Origin: Patescibacteria group bacterium UBA1875
Lineage (GTDB): Bacteria > Patescibacteriota > CPR2 > UBA1875
Direction: 5' to 3'
Assembly (NCBI GenBank): GCA_002338125.1
Contig: DDHN01000008.1
Coordinates: 15,740 to 48,946, forward strand
DNA length: 33,207 nt
Position 1 is the first letter of the stretch; each line of letters starts with the position of its first letter. The notes below the pieces were generated by a model that did not search any database, had not been told where the DNA came from, and saw only the letters and a program-made list of their open reading frames with translations. A program made the translations under genes and the position numbers. Shown here piece after piece: positions 20,965 to 30,073 of this stretch.

Positions 20965-23340
20965 ATAGTTAAGTCAAAAAATATATTATGGTTTCCAGAG
21001 GTTGACAAAAATGATGGCGCCTTGGTTGGTGGTAAGGGCGCTAATTTAGGTGAGCTTACTAAATCTGGTTTTCCGGTGCCTCCAGGGTTTATTGTCACGG
21101 CCCAAGCATATTTTGACTACGTAAAAGAGACGGGGCTAGATAAAGAAATCGATAAAATTCTTACCGGGCTTGATTTTGAGGATACCAAGGATTTACAGAA
21201 TAGAGCCGAAAAAATTCAGTCTTTAATTAAGAAAACGGAGTTGCCAGATTCTTTAAACAAAGAAATTGTTGAAGCTTATCAACAGCTACAAAAAGATACT
21301 AAAACAAAAAAATTATATGTAGCTGTTCGCTCATCTGCTACGGCTGAAGATTTGGCCGATGCTTCATTTGCTGGACAACAAGCTACTTTTTTGAATGTTT
21401 TGGGGGACGGTGAAGTTTGCCAAGCTGTTCAAGATTGTTGGGCCTCTCTTTTTGAAGCCAGAGCAATTTACTATCGTAACGATAAAGGTTTTTCACAACT
21501 GGAAGTTGGTATTGCGGTTCCTGTCCAGAAAATGGTCAACTCTGAGACAGCCGGAGTGATGTTTACCATCGATCCAACCAATAATGATCTAGAACATGTT
21601 TCTATCGAGGCAGCCTACGGTTTGGGAGAAGTGGTCGTTCTAGGGGCGGTTACGCCCGATAGATATTTGGTAAATAAAAAGACTCGCGAAATAGTTTCCA
21701 AAGAAATATCTAAACAAACCTGGATGCTTACACGCGAGTCTGGTTCTTCAGATACTTCAGAACTTTCTGAACTTGAAAAGCGTGGTGTAGAAGTTTCTCC
21801 TGCAAAGCAGAAAGCTCAAAAAATATCCGATAAACATATTTTCAAACTATTTGATCTAGCGCTTGCTATCGAAAAGCATTACGGTAAGCCTCAAGATACT
21901 GAGTGGGCGATAGAAGATGATAAAGTTTACATGGTTCAAAGTCGCCCGGTAACCACACTCGACGAATCTGATGAGATAAAAGATTCAACCAAGTTAGAAA
22001 ATGTGGCCAATGCTGAAATTGTTTTAAAGGGTTCGGCAGCCTCCAAGGGGATGGCTACTGGCGAAGCTATTGTTATCCATTCTCCAAAAGAGATAGATAA
22101 AATCAAAAAAGGGAATATTCTAGTAACAGAAATGACCACGCCGGATTATGTTCCAGCTATGAAAAGGGCAGCGGCCATTGTAACCGATAAGGGCGGACGT
22201 ACCTCTCATGCAGCAATTGTTTCTAGAGAGTTGGGCATTCCTTGTGTTGTGGGAACAGATGAAGCAACTCAAAAACTAAAAAACATAGGTGTTATCACAG
22301 TAGATGGTAAAAGCGGTGTAATCTACAAAGGAGATGTAGCTCCTGAAAAACCAACAACAACAGAAAACATCAATAGCAGTGAAAAAGAAAAGGTTATTAC
22401 AGCTACAAAAATTTATGTTAACTTGGCTGAGCCGGATCTGGCTGAAAAAATGGCCGAACGAGATGTCGATGGGGTCGGTTTATTGAGAGCAGAATTTATA
22501 ATCGCTGAGGAGATCAAAGAGCATCCCAAAAAGATGATAGCTGAAAATAGGGGTCATGAGTTTACAGAAAAGCTAGTTGAAAGATTAACTCAGTTTGCTC
22601 AGGCTTTTCATCCTCGTCCAGTAATTTATAGGGCTACTGACTTTAAATCCAACGAGTATAAAAATTTACCTGGGGGGGGGAAGTTTGAAGAAGACGAAGA
22701 AAATCCCATGCTTGGTTATCGGGGCTGTTTTAGATATTTGAAGGATCCCGAAGTATTTAGATTGGAGATAGAAGCTATTAAAAAAGTAAGGGAAAGTTAT
22801 AATAATCTTCACTTGATGATACCTTTTGTTAGGAGTGTAAAAGAATTTAGAGGAGTTAAGGAGATCTTAAAAACAGAAGGCCTTTCAAAAGAGACTGATT
22901 CTGATTTTAAGCTTTTAATGATGGTTGAAGTCCCTTCATCAGTTATTTTAATCGATGACTTTGCCAAAGAAGGGATAGACGGAGTTTCTATTGGCTCAAA
23001 TGATTTAACCCAATTAACCCTTGGCCTTGATAGAGATTCTTCACTTGTAGCCGAAGAATTTGATGAACGAGATCCAGCCGTTCTTTGGATGCTCGAAAGA
23101 ACAGTTAAGGGCTGTCGGGACGCCGGTATTACTTGTTCTATTTGTGGCCAAGCTCCTAGTGTTTATCCTGAAATAACACAAAAACTTGTTGAGTGGGGGG
23201 CTACTTCTGTTTCGGTTAATCCCGATATGATAGAAGAAACAAGAAGTCTTGTAGCGGCCGTTGAGGAAAAGTTAATTCTCTCAGAGCTCACCAAAGTTCA
23301 AAAAGAAATAAATGAATTAAAAGAAAAACTAAAAGATTAA
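20965..23340 (+). CDS. ppsA: Phosphoenolpyruvate synthase (pyruvate, water dikinase)
   Basis: Interconverts pyruvate, ATP and water with PEP, AMP and phosphate. The ATP-binding N-terminal domain has LVGGKGANLGEL and the AVRSSATAEDL block. The swivelling domain has H415 in KGGRTSHAAIVSRELGIP, and the C-terminal barrel has IGSNDLTQLTLGLDRDS and ITCSICGQAPS. No ATG, GTG or TTG lies in frame near the true start: coding homology continues upstream of TTG 21022 through KNILWFPEVDKNDGA. GGAGGG at 20954-20959 points to ATA 20965 (or ATT 20962), giving 791 residues, close to E. coli (792). A run of nine G (22672-22680) lies in frame. With no pyruvate kinase here it may run toward pyruvate, as in some archaea. 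Confidence 0.92.
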   Translation: MVKSKNILWFPEVDKNDGALVGGKGANLGELTKSGFPVPPGFIVTAQAYFDYVKETGLDKEIDKILTGLDFEDTKDLQNRAEKIQSLIKKTELPDSLNKEIVEAYQQLQKDTKTKKLYVAVRSSATAEDLADASFAGQQATFLNVLGDGEVCQAVQDCWASLFEARAIYYRNDKGFSQLEVGIAVPVQKMVNSETAGVMFTIDPTNNDLEHVSIEAAYGLGEVVVLGAVTPDRYLVNKKTREIVSKEISKQTWMLTRESGSSDTSELSELEKRGVEVSPAKQKAQKISDKHIFKLFDLALAIEKHYGKPQDTEWAIEDDKVYMVQSRPVTTLDESDEIKDSTKLENVANAEIVLKGSAASKGMATGEAIVIHSPKEIDKIKKGNILVTEMTTPDYVPAMKRAAAIVTDKGGRTSHAAIVSRELGIPCVVGTDEATQKLKNIGVITVDGKSGVIYKGDVAPEKPTTTENINSSEKEKVITATKIYVNLAEPDLAEKMAERDVDGVGLLRAEFIIAEEIKEHPKKMIAENRGHEFTEKLVERLTQFAQAFHPRPVIYRATDFKSNEYKNLPGGGKFEEDEENPMLGYRGCFRYLKDPEVFRLEIEAIKKVRESYNNLHLMIPFVRSVKEFRGVKEILKTEGLSKETDSDFKLLMMVEVPSSVILIDDFAKEGIDGVSIGSNDLTQLTLGLDRDSSLVAEEFDERDPAVLWMLERTVKGCRDAGITCSICGQAPSVYPEITQKLVEWGATSVSVNPDMIEETRSLVAAVEEKLILSELTKVQKEINELKEKLKD

Positions 23341-23345
23341 AAAAC

Positions 23346-23374
23346 TTGAAATGACGGCAAAAACAGTCGATAAT
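23346..23374 (+). promoter_or_regulatory. Internal operon promoter before the zinc-ribbon gene
   Basis: TTGAAA (23346-23351), a 17-base spacer and GATAAT (23369-23374), just after the ppsA stop. It could drive the zinc-ribbon gene, eno and later genes separately from gap. Confidence 0.6.
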
Positions 23375-23397
23375 AAAAGTAATAAAAGGGGGATATC

Positions 23398-25320
23398 TTG
23401 AAGTGTCCAAATTGCGGTAAAGAAGCCTTACTTGTAAACGGAAAATATGTTTGCGTGGATTGTGGTATAGAAATTTCTCCCCAGGAACAGGCCTTACAAT
23501 CGCAAAACAAAGATATTGAAGCAGCAATTAACCAGACTCCAATTACAAATCAGGAAGTAACCCCGTCAACCCCTCAACCTCAACCGAATACTCCTGATGT
23601 CGAAAGTCAATCTTCTCCCAAAGCGCAGGGTGAGAATTTTGAGGCAGACGTTTCGAAGCCAGTTGAAAGCTACTATAAGGATGCCTTAAATGAGAACCAG
23701 GCCCCACAAGAGGCATCAAAAAGTACAAATACCGGTGTTTATGATTTTTCTGAATCACAGGGTTCAAATGATGTTTCTGATAAAACGGTAAAACAGGATG
23801 AGTCAGAAGCGGAAGAGGCTAAGCAGGCAAAAGACTTTTTCGCTCCAGAATCTTTTAATCTGAAAGAGGAAGCGCAAACCGTTGCTCCGGAGGAAGATAA
23901 TAAATTTGAAGCGTATTCAACTCCTTCTGGCATCGGGGTTGGCGAGCCACCGATTAGTGATCTTGAAGGAGGTATACCTGTGTCTCAAAAACCGACGCCC
24001 ATAGAAGCTGAAACGGCGTCTCAACAAGCAACGGATGAAACACTTATAGTGCAGTCAGAGTCCCAAGTACCCCCGGAGTCGACTCCTATTAACATAACTG
24101 AGACTCAAAATCCGCCAATCTCCAACCCAGAGGTTAATCAAAATCAAAAAAACTTTAAAAATCTCGACCAAATGCTTAACGAAACCGTAAGCCCTGCTTC
24201 GGCCTATGGTCCTTCGAATGTTGATAGCGTCAGGCATTCAACAACAAATAATGTAAATAATAACCAGACAAAAGAAAAAGAAGATTTACCACCTGTGGAA
24301 GAAGTTTTTGGAGATAGCTCCGATAAGACTCCTACGGCTCAAGATTTCGGAGTTTCACCTAAACCCGAGCCTAAAAAATCCAATAAAAAGCCCTATATCT
24401 ATATTAGTATCGCATTCGGAGCTTTGCTGCTTTTAGGAGGAGCTCTTGTAGGTGTCTTAGCTTTTTTAAATTCTACTAATTCTGATAATACTAATAATGC
24501 AAGGCAATTAGAACCTGGGGAAGTAACTACCGTATCGGCAGCAGTTTCGATGGCTATGGATGAATCGATGAGTATTACAGCTAATTTTAATCTATCGGCA
24601 GACTTACAAAACCTCACGACCAAGGAAGATAGTTCAATTGATAATGAATCTTTAGGTAAGATAAATCAAAAATCTGGTGTTTGGCAAGTTGATACGGATA
24701 ATGATGTCTATCTTTCCAGTAGTGCAGAGCAACTGGATAAAAAAATATATATAGAGAGTGATGATATGACTTACGTTTATTCAGAAGATAAGAGTGAATG
24801 GCAAGAAAAAGAGGGTTTTGAAATAACTAGCATCCCAGCTATGTTCAGTCCTCAGAATAGAGGAGCAGTTTTCTATGTAAATAATATTGAAAGAGTTATA
24901 AGTTTGGGCAGTGAAACAGTTGACGGTGTGACATATAATAAATACGAGATCAACCCAACAGCTGATATTGTAAAAGATTTACTTGGTACAGTTTCATCTC
25001 TTTTTGGTAATGTCGAATATGATAGTTTTGATGCCTCTCAATTAAAGATAAATGTTTGGCTGGGACCAGACAATAGGCTGTATAAAGTTCTTGTTAATGG
25101 AGATGTAACTATCAGTAGCCAAGATGTCGACGGCTCAATTAGTCTATCAGGAGTTGTTGAATATAATTATGAGAATGTAGTCATAGAAAGCCCTAAGCTA
25201 TCAGCTGGTGGTGAATCGGAGGAAGAGCTACAAAAAACTAGTGAATCTGGAAAGGAGGAGGGTGAAACCTCCTCTAATATTTTAGAGACTAAAACAGAAG
25301 TAATAGACGCAAGGGGTTAG
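23398..25320 (+). CDS. Zinc-ribbon, single-pass membrane protein with large outer domain
   Basis: A 640-residue protein I cannot assign to a named family. The start is TTG at 23398, five bases after AGGGGG. Residues 1-25 form a zinc ribbon (C3-X2-C6, C19-X2-C22). About 300 acidic, Gln/Pro/Ser-rich residues follow and are likely disordered in the cytoplasm. A membrane helix spans about 334-356 (IYISIAFGALLLLGGALVGV). After it lies an outer domain of about 270 residues with beta-strand-like repeats such as SITANFNLSADLQNL, YIESDDMTYVYSEDKSEW and LKINVWLGPDNRLYKVLVNG. This resembles the LppX/LprG-like or DUF-type lipid-carrier fold in outline only. It is in the glycolytic operon, one base before eno, with its own promoter. 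Function unknown. Confidence 0.75.
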   Translation: MKCPNCGKEALLVNGKYVCVDCGIEISPQEQALQSQNKDIEAAINQTPITNQEVTPSTPQPQPNTPDVESQSSPKAQGENFEADVSKPVESYYKDALNENQAPQEASKSTNTGVYDFSESQGSNDVSDKTVKQDESEAEEAKQAKDFFAPESFNLKEEAQTVAPEEDNKFEAYSTPSGIGVGEPPISDLEGGIPVSQKPTPIEAETASQQATDETLIVQSESQVPPESTPINITETQNPPISNPEVNQNQKNFKNLDQMLNETVSPASAYGPSNVDSVRHSTTNNVNNNQTKEKEDLPPVEEVFGDSSDKTPTAQDFGVSPKPEPKKSNKKPYIYISIAFGALLLLGGALVGVLAFLNSTNSDNTNNARQLEPGEVTTVSAAVSMAMDESMSITANFNLSADLQNLTTKEDSSIDNESLGKINQKSGVWQVDTDNDVYLSSSAEQLDKKIYIESDDMTYVYSEDKSEWQEKEGFEITSIPAMFSPQNRGAVFYVNNIERVISLGSETVDGVTYNKYEINPTADIVKDLLGTVSSLFGNVEYDSFDASQLKINVWLGPDNRLYKVLVNGDVTISSQDVDGSISLSGVVEYNYENVVIESPKLSAGGESEEELQKTSESGKEEGETSSNILETKTEVIDARG

Positions 25321-25321
25321 C

Positions 25322-26575
25322 TTGAAAATTATTGAAATAACTGCAAGGGAGATATTGGATTCTCGGGGCAACCCAACAGTTGCCGCAAGTTGTATTCTTC
25401 GTGATGGCTCTTTTGCAGAAGTCGGGGTGCCTTCGGGTGCTTCCACCGGAGAAAAGGAGGCTGTTGAGCTTCGGGATAAGGACAGTCGAAGATTTCAAGG
25501 TTTAGGTGTTTTGTCGGCAGTAAATAGCGTTAATGAGAAGATCGCCCCTGCTATAACTGGCCTTGATGCGAAGAATCAGACTTTGATTGACCGGACATTA
25601 TGTGAATTAGATGGCTCTGACAATAAAGAGAATTTAGGAGCAAACGCGATTCTTGCTGTTTCTTTGGCGGTAGCCAAGGCGCAGGCGATATCAGATGAGT
25701 TAGAATTGTTTGAGTATTTGAAGGTTAAATACAATAAAATACATGGAGGGAAATACAAATTACCAACTCCGATGTTTAATGTTCTGAATGGTGGCAAACA
25801 TGCTGAAAATAATATTGATATCCAAGAAACTATGATTGTTCCTGTTGGGCCGAAAACTTTTTTTAAAAAATTACAAGCAGGATCAGAGATATACCATACC
25901 TTAAAAAACAATTTGCTTTCGGAAGGCTATTTTGTAGGCCTTGGTGACGAAGGAGGTTTTGCCCCTGATTTTAAGAATAATGAAGAAGTTTTTAAGGCTG
26001 TTAGTAAAGCGATAGCAGACGCTGGTTATAAAGAAAGTAGTATCCGGATATCTTTAGATGTTGCCGCTGATAGCCTCTATAACAAAAAGACTAAAACATA
26101 TCAACTTTTAGGCGAGAGTAAGGACCTTGATTCAAGAAGGATGATTATACTACTTCAAAAATGGAATAAAAAATATAATTTTTTATCCATTGAAGATGGG
26201 CTTTTTGAAAATGATTCGAAGTGGCCGGAGCTCACAGCTACTATAAAGCCAACTTTTTCAGTTGGGGATGATCTACTTGTTACTAATTCTCAAAAAATAG
26301 GCTTAGCTGCAAAAAATAATCTAGCTAACGGTGTTATAATCAAGCCTAATCAAGTAGGTACTTTGACTGAAACTCTAAAAGCAATTAAGGTAGCTCAGAG
26401 TAATAGGTTTAAGATAATCATATCGCACCGTAGCGGTGAAACAACCGATAGTTTTATTGCTGATTTAGCGGTAGCAGTTGGGGCCGATTATATCAAAGCA
26501 GGAGCTCCTGCTAGAAGTGAGAGGTTGTCAAAGTACAATCGACTTGCCAAAATAGAAGAGGTATTAAATAAGTAA
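25322..26575 (+). CDS. eno: Enolase
   Basis: Dehydrates 2-phosphoglycerate to PEP. The 417 residues contain ILDSRGNPTV, GVPSGASTGEKEAVELRD, ELDGSDNKENLGANAIL, H160 in NGGKHAENN, E169 in DIQETMIVP and E210 in GLGDEGGFAPDF. The magnesium ligands are D246 (SLDVAAD), E291 (SIEDGL) and D316 (VGDDLLVTN). The catalytic base is K341 in IIKPNQVGT. H369-R370-S371 and K392 in YIKAGAPARSERLSKYN are also present. The start is TTG at 25322, five bases after AAGGGG and one base after the upstream stop. Everything needed for activity is in place. Confidence 0.97.
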   Translation: MKIIEITAREILDSRGNPTVAASCILRDGSFAEVGVPSGASTGEKEAVELRDKDSRRFQGLGVLSAVNSVNEKIAPAITGLDAKNQTLIDRTLCELDGSDNKENLGANAILAVSLAVAKAQAISDELELFEYLKVKYNKIHGGKYKLPTPMFNVLNGGKHAENNIDIQETMIVPVGPKTFFKKLQAGSEIYHTLKNNLLSEGYFVGLGDEGGFAPDFKNNEEVFKAVSKAIADAGYKESSIRISLDVAADSLYNKKTKTYQLLGESKDLDSRRMIILLQKWNKKYNFLSIEDGLFENDSKWPELTATIKPTFSVGDDLLVTNSQKIGLAAKNNLANGVIIKPNQVGTLTETLKAIKVAQSNRFKIIISHRSGETTDSFIADLAVAVGADYIKAGAPARSERLSKYNRLAKIEEVLNK

Positions 26576-26592
26576 TAAATAAAGGAGGTTGG

Positions 26593-26946
26593 ATGAATCA
26601 ATTATTAACGCTTGCGACTGAATATTGTCAGGGTGAGCACTGTGGAACGATCGATGTGAGTGACGGAGCAATTGCAGGGATATTCGCTGCTACTGGGGTT
26701 TTTATTCTAGTTGCTGTCATTATCGGGTTAATTGTCTTTGCCTTTTGGCTTTGGATGTTAATAGACGCAGCCACACGAACGGAGGAAAGCTATAAAAAAG
26801 TTGGAACTGGCGAGAAGATATTATGGGTTTTAGCCCTTATTTTCTCAATGTTCTTTGGACTTGGTTGGTTGGCCGCAATTCTGTACTATTTTATTGTTCG
26901 GAAGAAAGCCATCGCACTGGAAGCTCCAAAAACTAAAAAGAAATAG
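26593..26946 (+). CDS. Small membrane protein with PLDc_N-like domain
   Basis: A 117-residue protein with two clear membrane helices, about 27-58 (GIFAATGVFILVAVIIGLIV onward) and 78-101 (ILWVLALIFSMFFGLGWLAA). The block WLWMLIDAATRTEESYKK, followed by KILWVLALIF and AAILYYFIVRKK, follows the pattern of the PLDc_N family (phospholipase D/nuclease N-terminal membrane module), here without any catalytic part. The ATG follows AAAGGAGGTTGG. It lies between eno and apgM. Free-standing PLDc_N proteins have no established role; a membrane anchor or a helper for the neighbouring membrane proteins is possible. Confidence 0.72.
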   Translation: MNQLLTLATEYCQGEHCGTIDVSDGAIAGIFAATGVFILVAVIIGLIVFAFWLWMLIDAATRTEESYKKVGTGEKILWVLALIFSMFFGLGWLAAILYYFIVRKKAIALEAPKTKKK

Positions 26947-26963
26947 AAATTAGTGGAGGGTAT

Positions 26964-28202
26964 CTGAAAAAAATAATTCTATTAGTTATCGATGGTTTAG
27001 CCGATAAGCCAATCCCTGAACTTAAAGGCAAGACGCCTCTAGAAGTAGCCAAGACTCCAAATATAGATAGTTTAGCTCAGAGGGGAGCCCTGGGTGTTCA
27101 GAACGCCTTACCTCGAGGAGAATACCCAACTTCCGAAGAAGCTCATTTTGAGATCCTTGGCTATGATTACAAGAAAGATCTGCCGGGTAGGGGTGTTCTG
27201 GAGGCTCTGGGTATTGGGCTTAATATAAAAAAGAAAGAACTTGCCCTAAGGGTTGACTTTGGGACGATTGATGAAGGGCTTCGAGTTGTTGATCCAAGGG
27301 CCGGAAATATTGAAGATGTTACTTCATTTGCAAATCACATTGGTACACAAAAAATCGGTCAATTTACTTTTAAAATCTATCCTAGCCTTGCACATCGGGG
27401 GATATTAACGATTGATGGGACCCCGGTAGTAAAAGAAATCAAGCATCACTCAACTATTGTTACTGATACCGATCCACATAAGGCTAAAAATCATCTAGAT
27501 AAAGATAAGGTAATAAAACCGGAGGGAATAGGGGATTCTGAAGAAGCTATTGCTACGGCTGATGCTCTATGGCAGTACCAACTAAGGACTCACCAAATTC
27601 TTTCTAATTTTATAGAAAATAAAGTTAGAAAACGCCAAGGGCTGCTCCCGGTTAACTTCCTTTTAACCAGGGGAGCAGGCTTTTTAGGTGACATCGAAAA
27701 GTTCTCCATACGTTATGGCCTTAACGCTGCTTGTGTTGCCGGAGCCCCCCTTTATAAAGGAATATCCAGATACCTTGGATTGGATGTTATAGAAGTCAAG
27801 GGGGCTACAGGAGGTGTTAATACTGATGTTAGGGCCAAAGTTAAGGAAACAATCGAGCTTTTAAAGTCGGGCTATGATTTTGTTTTTATGCATCTTAAAG
27901 GAGCTGATGTTGTCGCTGAAGAAAACGGTGATTGGGAAGCTAAAATTAAATTTTTTGAAAAATGTGATAAAGCATTTAGTTCTTTCTTAAAATTTGAAGG
28001 AATCTTTTGTTTGACCGGTGACCACGCTACTCCATGTATACTATCTGACCATAGTGATGATCCTGTCCCGTTATTAATTGTTGGTGGTGAGAAAGACAAA
28101 ATTAAAAAGTTTGATGAAAAAAATGCTCCGAATGGTTCACTTGGCCATAGAAAAGGTTCAGAAATCATGCCAAAATTATTAGAGGAGGCTGGATATGCTT
28201 GA
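26964..28202 (+). CDS. apgM: Archaeal-type cofactor-independent phosphoglycerate mutase
   Basis: Converts 3- to 2-phosphoglycerate (alkaline phosphatase superfamily, ApgM type). The start is CTG at 26964, three bases after GGAGGG (26955-26960). No ATG, GTG or TTG occurs in frame for the next 816 bases, yet the family sequence begins right there: KKIILLVIDGLADKPIPELK. The product has 412 residues. D10 and S57 (YPTSEEAHFEILGY; usually SD, here SE) fit the catalytic centre, as do D353-H354 (TGDHATP) and H363. The metal ligand pair DxxxH reads D315-VVA-E319, so one histidine is replaced by glutamate. GRGVLEALGIGL is typical. The stop overlaps the next ATG by eight bases. Confidence 0.92.
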   Translation: MKKIILLVIDGLADKPIPELKGKTPLEVAKTPNIDSLAQRGALGVQNALPRGEYPTSEEAHFEILGYDYKKDLPGRGVLEALGIGLNIKKKELALRVDFGTIDEGLRVVDPRAGNIEDVTSFANHIGTQKIGQFTFKIYPSLAHRGILTIDGTPVVKEIKHHSTIVTDTDPHKAKNHLDKDKVIKPEGIGDSEEAIATADALWQYQLRTHQILSNFIENKVRKRQGLLPVNFLLTRGAGFLGDIEKFSIRYGLNAACVAGAPLYKGISRYLGLDVIEVKGATGGVNTDVRAKVKETIELLKSGYDFVFMHLKGADVVAEENGDWEAKIKFFEKCDKAFSSFLKFEGIFCLTGDHATPCILSDHSDDPVPLLIVGGEKDKIKKFDEKNAPNGSLGHRKGSEIMPKLLEEAGYA

Positions 28203-29160
28203 TTTCATTACTATTGGAGGAGCTACCCGAGATATTTTTTTTGACTATGACAACCTTTTTAAGAAAAAGGTTGGAGATTCGATTGCAGAATCCTTTCTTC
28301 TTGTTCCCTATGGTGAAAAGTTGATTGCTGATAAAGCTTTTTATGCATACGGCGGAGGGGCTGTTAATGTTGCGACAGCTATGGCAAGGCTTGGCTTGAA
28401 AGTGGCCACTGTTTGCAATATTGGCGCCGAAGGAACTGGATCGCTCCTGGTTGGTACTCTTAAAAAAGAAGGGGTTAATACATCGATGATTTCAAGAGAT
28501 AGCAAAAATCATACCGGTCTTTCTGTTTTTATTCTAGGAAAGGATAATGAACATACCGGTTTTTTGGAAAGAGGTGCCAATAATCATTTAAAAATTACCA
28601 AAATATCGAACCTTAAAAAAGCTAAATGGCTATATATCAGTTCACTTACCGGAGATTCGGCAAAATTATTACCAGAAATTTTTGAGTACGCAAAGAAAAA
28701 AAATATTCGAATTGCATTTAACCCAGGTTCAGAGCAACTCAACATGGGCTATGGTAAATTATCTAAATATATTGAACAATCTGAAATATTTATCGTTAAC
28801 ATGGAAGAAGCAGAAGGGTTGTTAAGGACAAAAACAAATCGAAAGCCAAAAAGCAAAAGACTTCTACTTGCTGAGGTGGAAAAGTTTGGTGCTACTATTT
28901 CAGTTATAACAGAAGGAAATGACGGTAGTCATGCCCTATTTGAAGGTAACGTATATAGCCAAGCAGCTGTTCTTAAAAAAGCTATTGATACCACAGGGGC
29001 GGGTGATTCTTTTGGGGCTACTTTTGCTTTTGGTATCTCTAAGGGTTTTGATATTAATTATGCCTTAAAGATTGCTTCAATTAATGCTGCCTCAGTGGTG
29101 ACAAAAATGGGAGCGCAAGATGGCCTTTTGCGGTATAATAAGATAAAAGAATGGCTTTAG
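28195..29160 (+). CDS. PfkB-family carbohydrate or nucleoside kinase
   Basis: A 321-residue ribokinase-fold kinase. The substrate-binding block YGGGAVNVATAMARLGLKVA (about 52-71) and GAEGTGSLLVGTLKKEGVNT are followed by IRIAFNPGSEQL, VNMEEAEGLL and the signature DTTGAGDSFGATFAFGI. In that signature the last Asp is the catalytic base. A conserved NAAS block closes the fold. The substrate (fructose-6-phosphate, fructose, ribose or adenosine) cannot be read. No PfkA-type phosphofructokinase is in the window, so a 6-phosphofructokinase role is attractive but unproven. The ATG follows GAGGAGG and lies inside the end of apgM; the stop overlaps the next gene by ten bases. Confidence 0.9.
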   Translation: MLDFITIGGATRDIFFDYDNLFKKKVGDSIAESFLLVPYGEKLIADKAFYAYGGGAVNVATAMARLGLKVATVCNIGAEGTGSLLVGTLKKEGVNTSMISRDSKNHTGLSVFILGKDNEHTGFLERGANNHLKITKISNLKKAKWLYISSLTGDSAKLLPEIFEYAKKKNIRIAFNPGSEQLNMGYGKLSKYIEQSEIFIVNMEEAEGLLRTKTNRKPKSKRLLLAEVEKFGATISVITEGNDGSHALFEGNVYSQAAVLKKAIDTTGAGDSFGATFAFGISKGFDINYALKIASINAASVVTKMGAQDGLLRYNKIKEWL

Positions 29161-29996
29161 CAAAAAATCTTTCTAAAATTAAAGTATCAAGAACAAGAAC
29201 ACCAAAGAGAAAAAAAGCTGTAAAATATGCAATTATTGCTTTGGTGGCTTTGGCGATAATTTTTGGAATTTATGGGATTATTAATCTAACCAGAGTAGCT
29301 CCAAAGGAAGAAGATAAACAAGAGATTGTCCTCGAAACAGGTGATCGACCACTACCAGAAGAGGTTAAAATTTGGGTTATCGCTGAGGGAGGACTTAATC
29401 TTCGAGCTGAGCCAGATACTAAAAGTGAAATTTTGGCAACAATTCCAAATGATACTGAGCTTGTGGCACAAGAACTTTCTGGCGATTGGTATAAAGTTAC
29501 TTTTGATGATAAAACAGGTTGGATTCACAAGGACTACACTAGAAAATTTACTGATAAAGAGGCGGTAGATTCAGAAATTATCGAAGATTGGGAGAAATAT
29601 TCAAATTCAAAATATGGCTACACGATAACAAAGCCCAAGGATTGGGTTTTAAGAGATTATGGTGCTAATGCAGCTGCTAGTCTTTTGAGCTATGTTGGCT
29701 TTGGGGCTCAATTGCCAGATAACATTGACCCAGCTATTTTACCCCCAGTTGTTATTAAAGTTACTAGTGATAAAAAAGAAATTGTAGAGACAAATTATTC
29801 TAAAAAAACCGATGTTTCTGTAAGTGAAGCCGTGGTCTCTGGTGTTAAATCAAAAAAATATGTCTACACTTCTTCGGCGGGAGTTCAAATGACAGCCTAT
29901 GTAGTTGGTGGTAAGGTATATACTTATATCCTTGAAGAGAGTGGTGGTTACGCCGGAGAGCTTGAAGGAATTGTTGGCAGTTTTAAACTACTTTGA
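29151..29996 (+). CDS. Membrane protein with bacterial SH3 domain
   Basis: A 281-residue protein. A basic N-terminus (PKRKKAVKY) leads to a membrane helix (about 26-46, AIIALVALAIIFGIYGIINL). The bacterial SH3 (SH3b) domain, about 75-133, contains EGGLNLRAEPDTKSEILATI, GDWYKVTFDDKTGWIHKDY and is typical of cell-wall binding. A C-terminal domain from about 145 begins YSNSKYGYTITKPKDWVLRD, a pattern of PsbP/Mog1-like domains. It is probably exposed outside the membrane and bound to peptidoglycan. It overlaps the kinase gene by ten bases and has no clear ribosome site, so translation may be coupled. Its place in a glycolytic operon is unexplained. Confidence 0.82.
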   Translation: MALAKNLSKIKVSRTRTPKRKKAVKYAIIALVALAIIFGIYGIINLTRVAPKEEDKQEIVLETGDRPLPEEVKIWVIAEGGLNLRAEPDTKSEILATIPNDTELVAQELSGDWYKVTFDDKTGWIHKDYTRKFTDKEAVDSEIIEDWEKYSNSKYGYTITKPKDWVLRDYGANAAASLLSYVGFGAQLPDNIDPAILPPVVIKVTSDKKEIVETNYSKKTDVSVSEAVVSGVKSKKYVYTSSAGVQMTAYVVGGKVYTYILEESGGYAGELEGIVGSFKLL

Positions 29997-30073
29997 GGTT
30001 CAACAAACTGCTGATTTAAGTTATACTAAAAAAGAATCAAGGGGGATAAGGCCTTGGTTTTGGAGGGTTTTGA

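Noticed and set aside
27780..28202. Short 140-codon version of apgM, as if a broken gene
   Set aside because: The frame is open and conserved back to CTG 26964; the short form only reflects the lack of a usual start codon.
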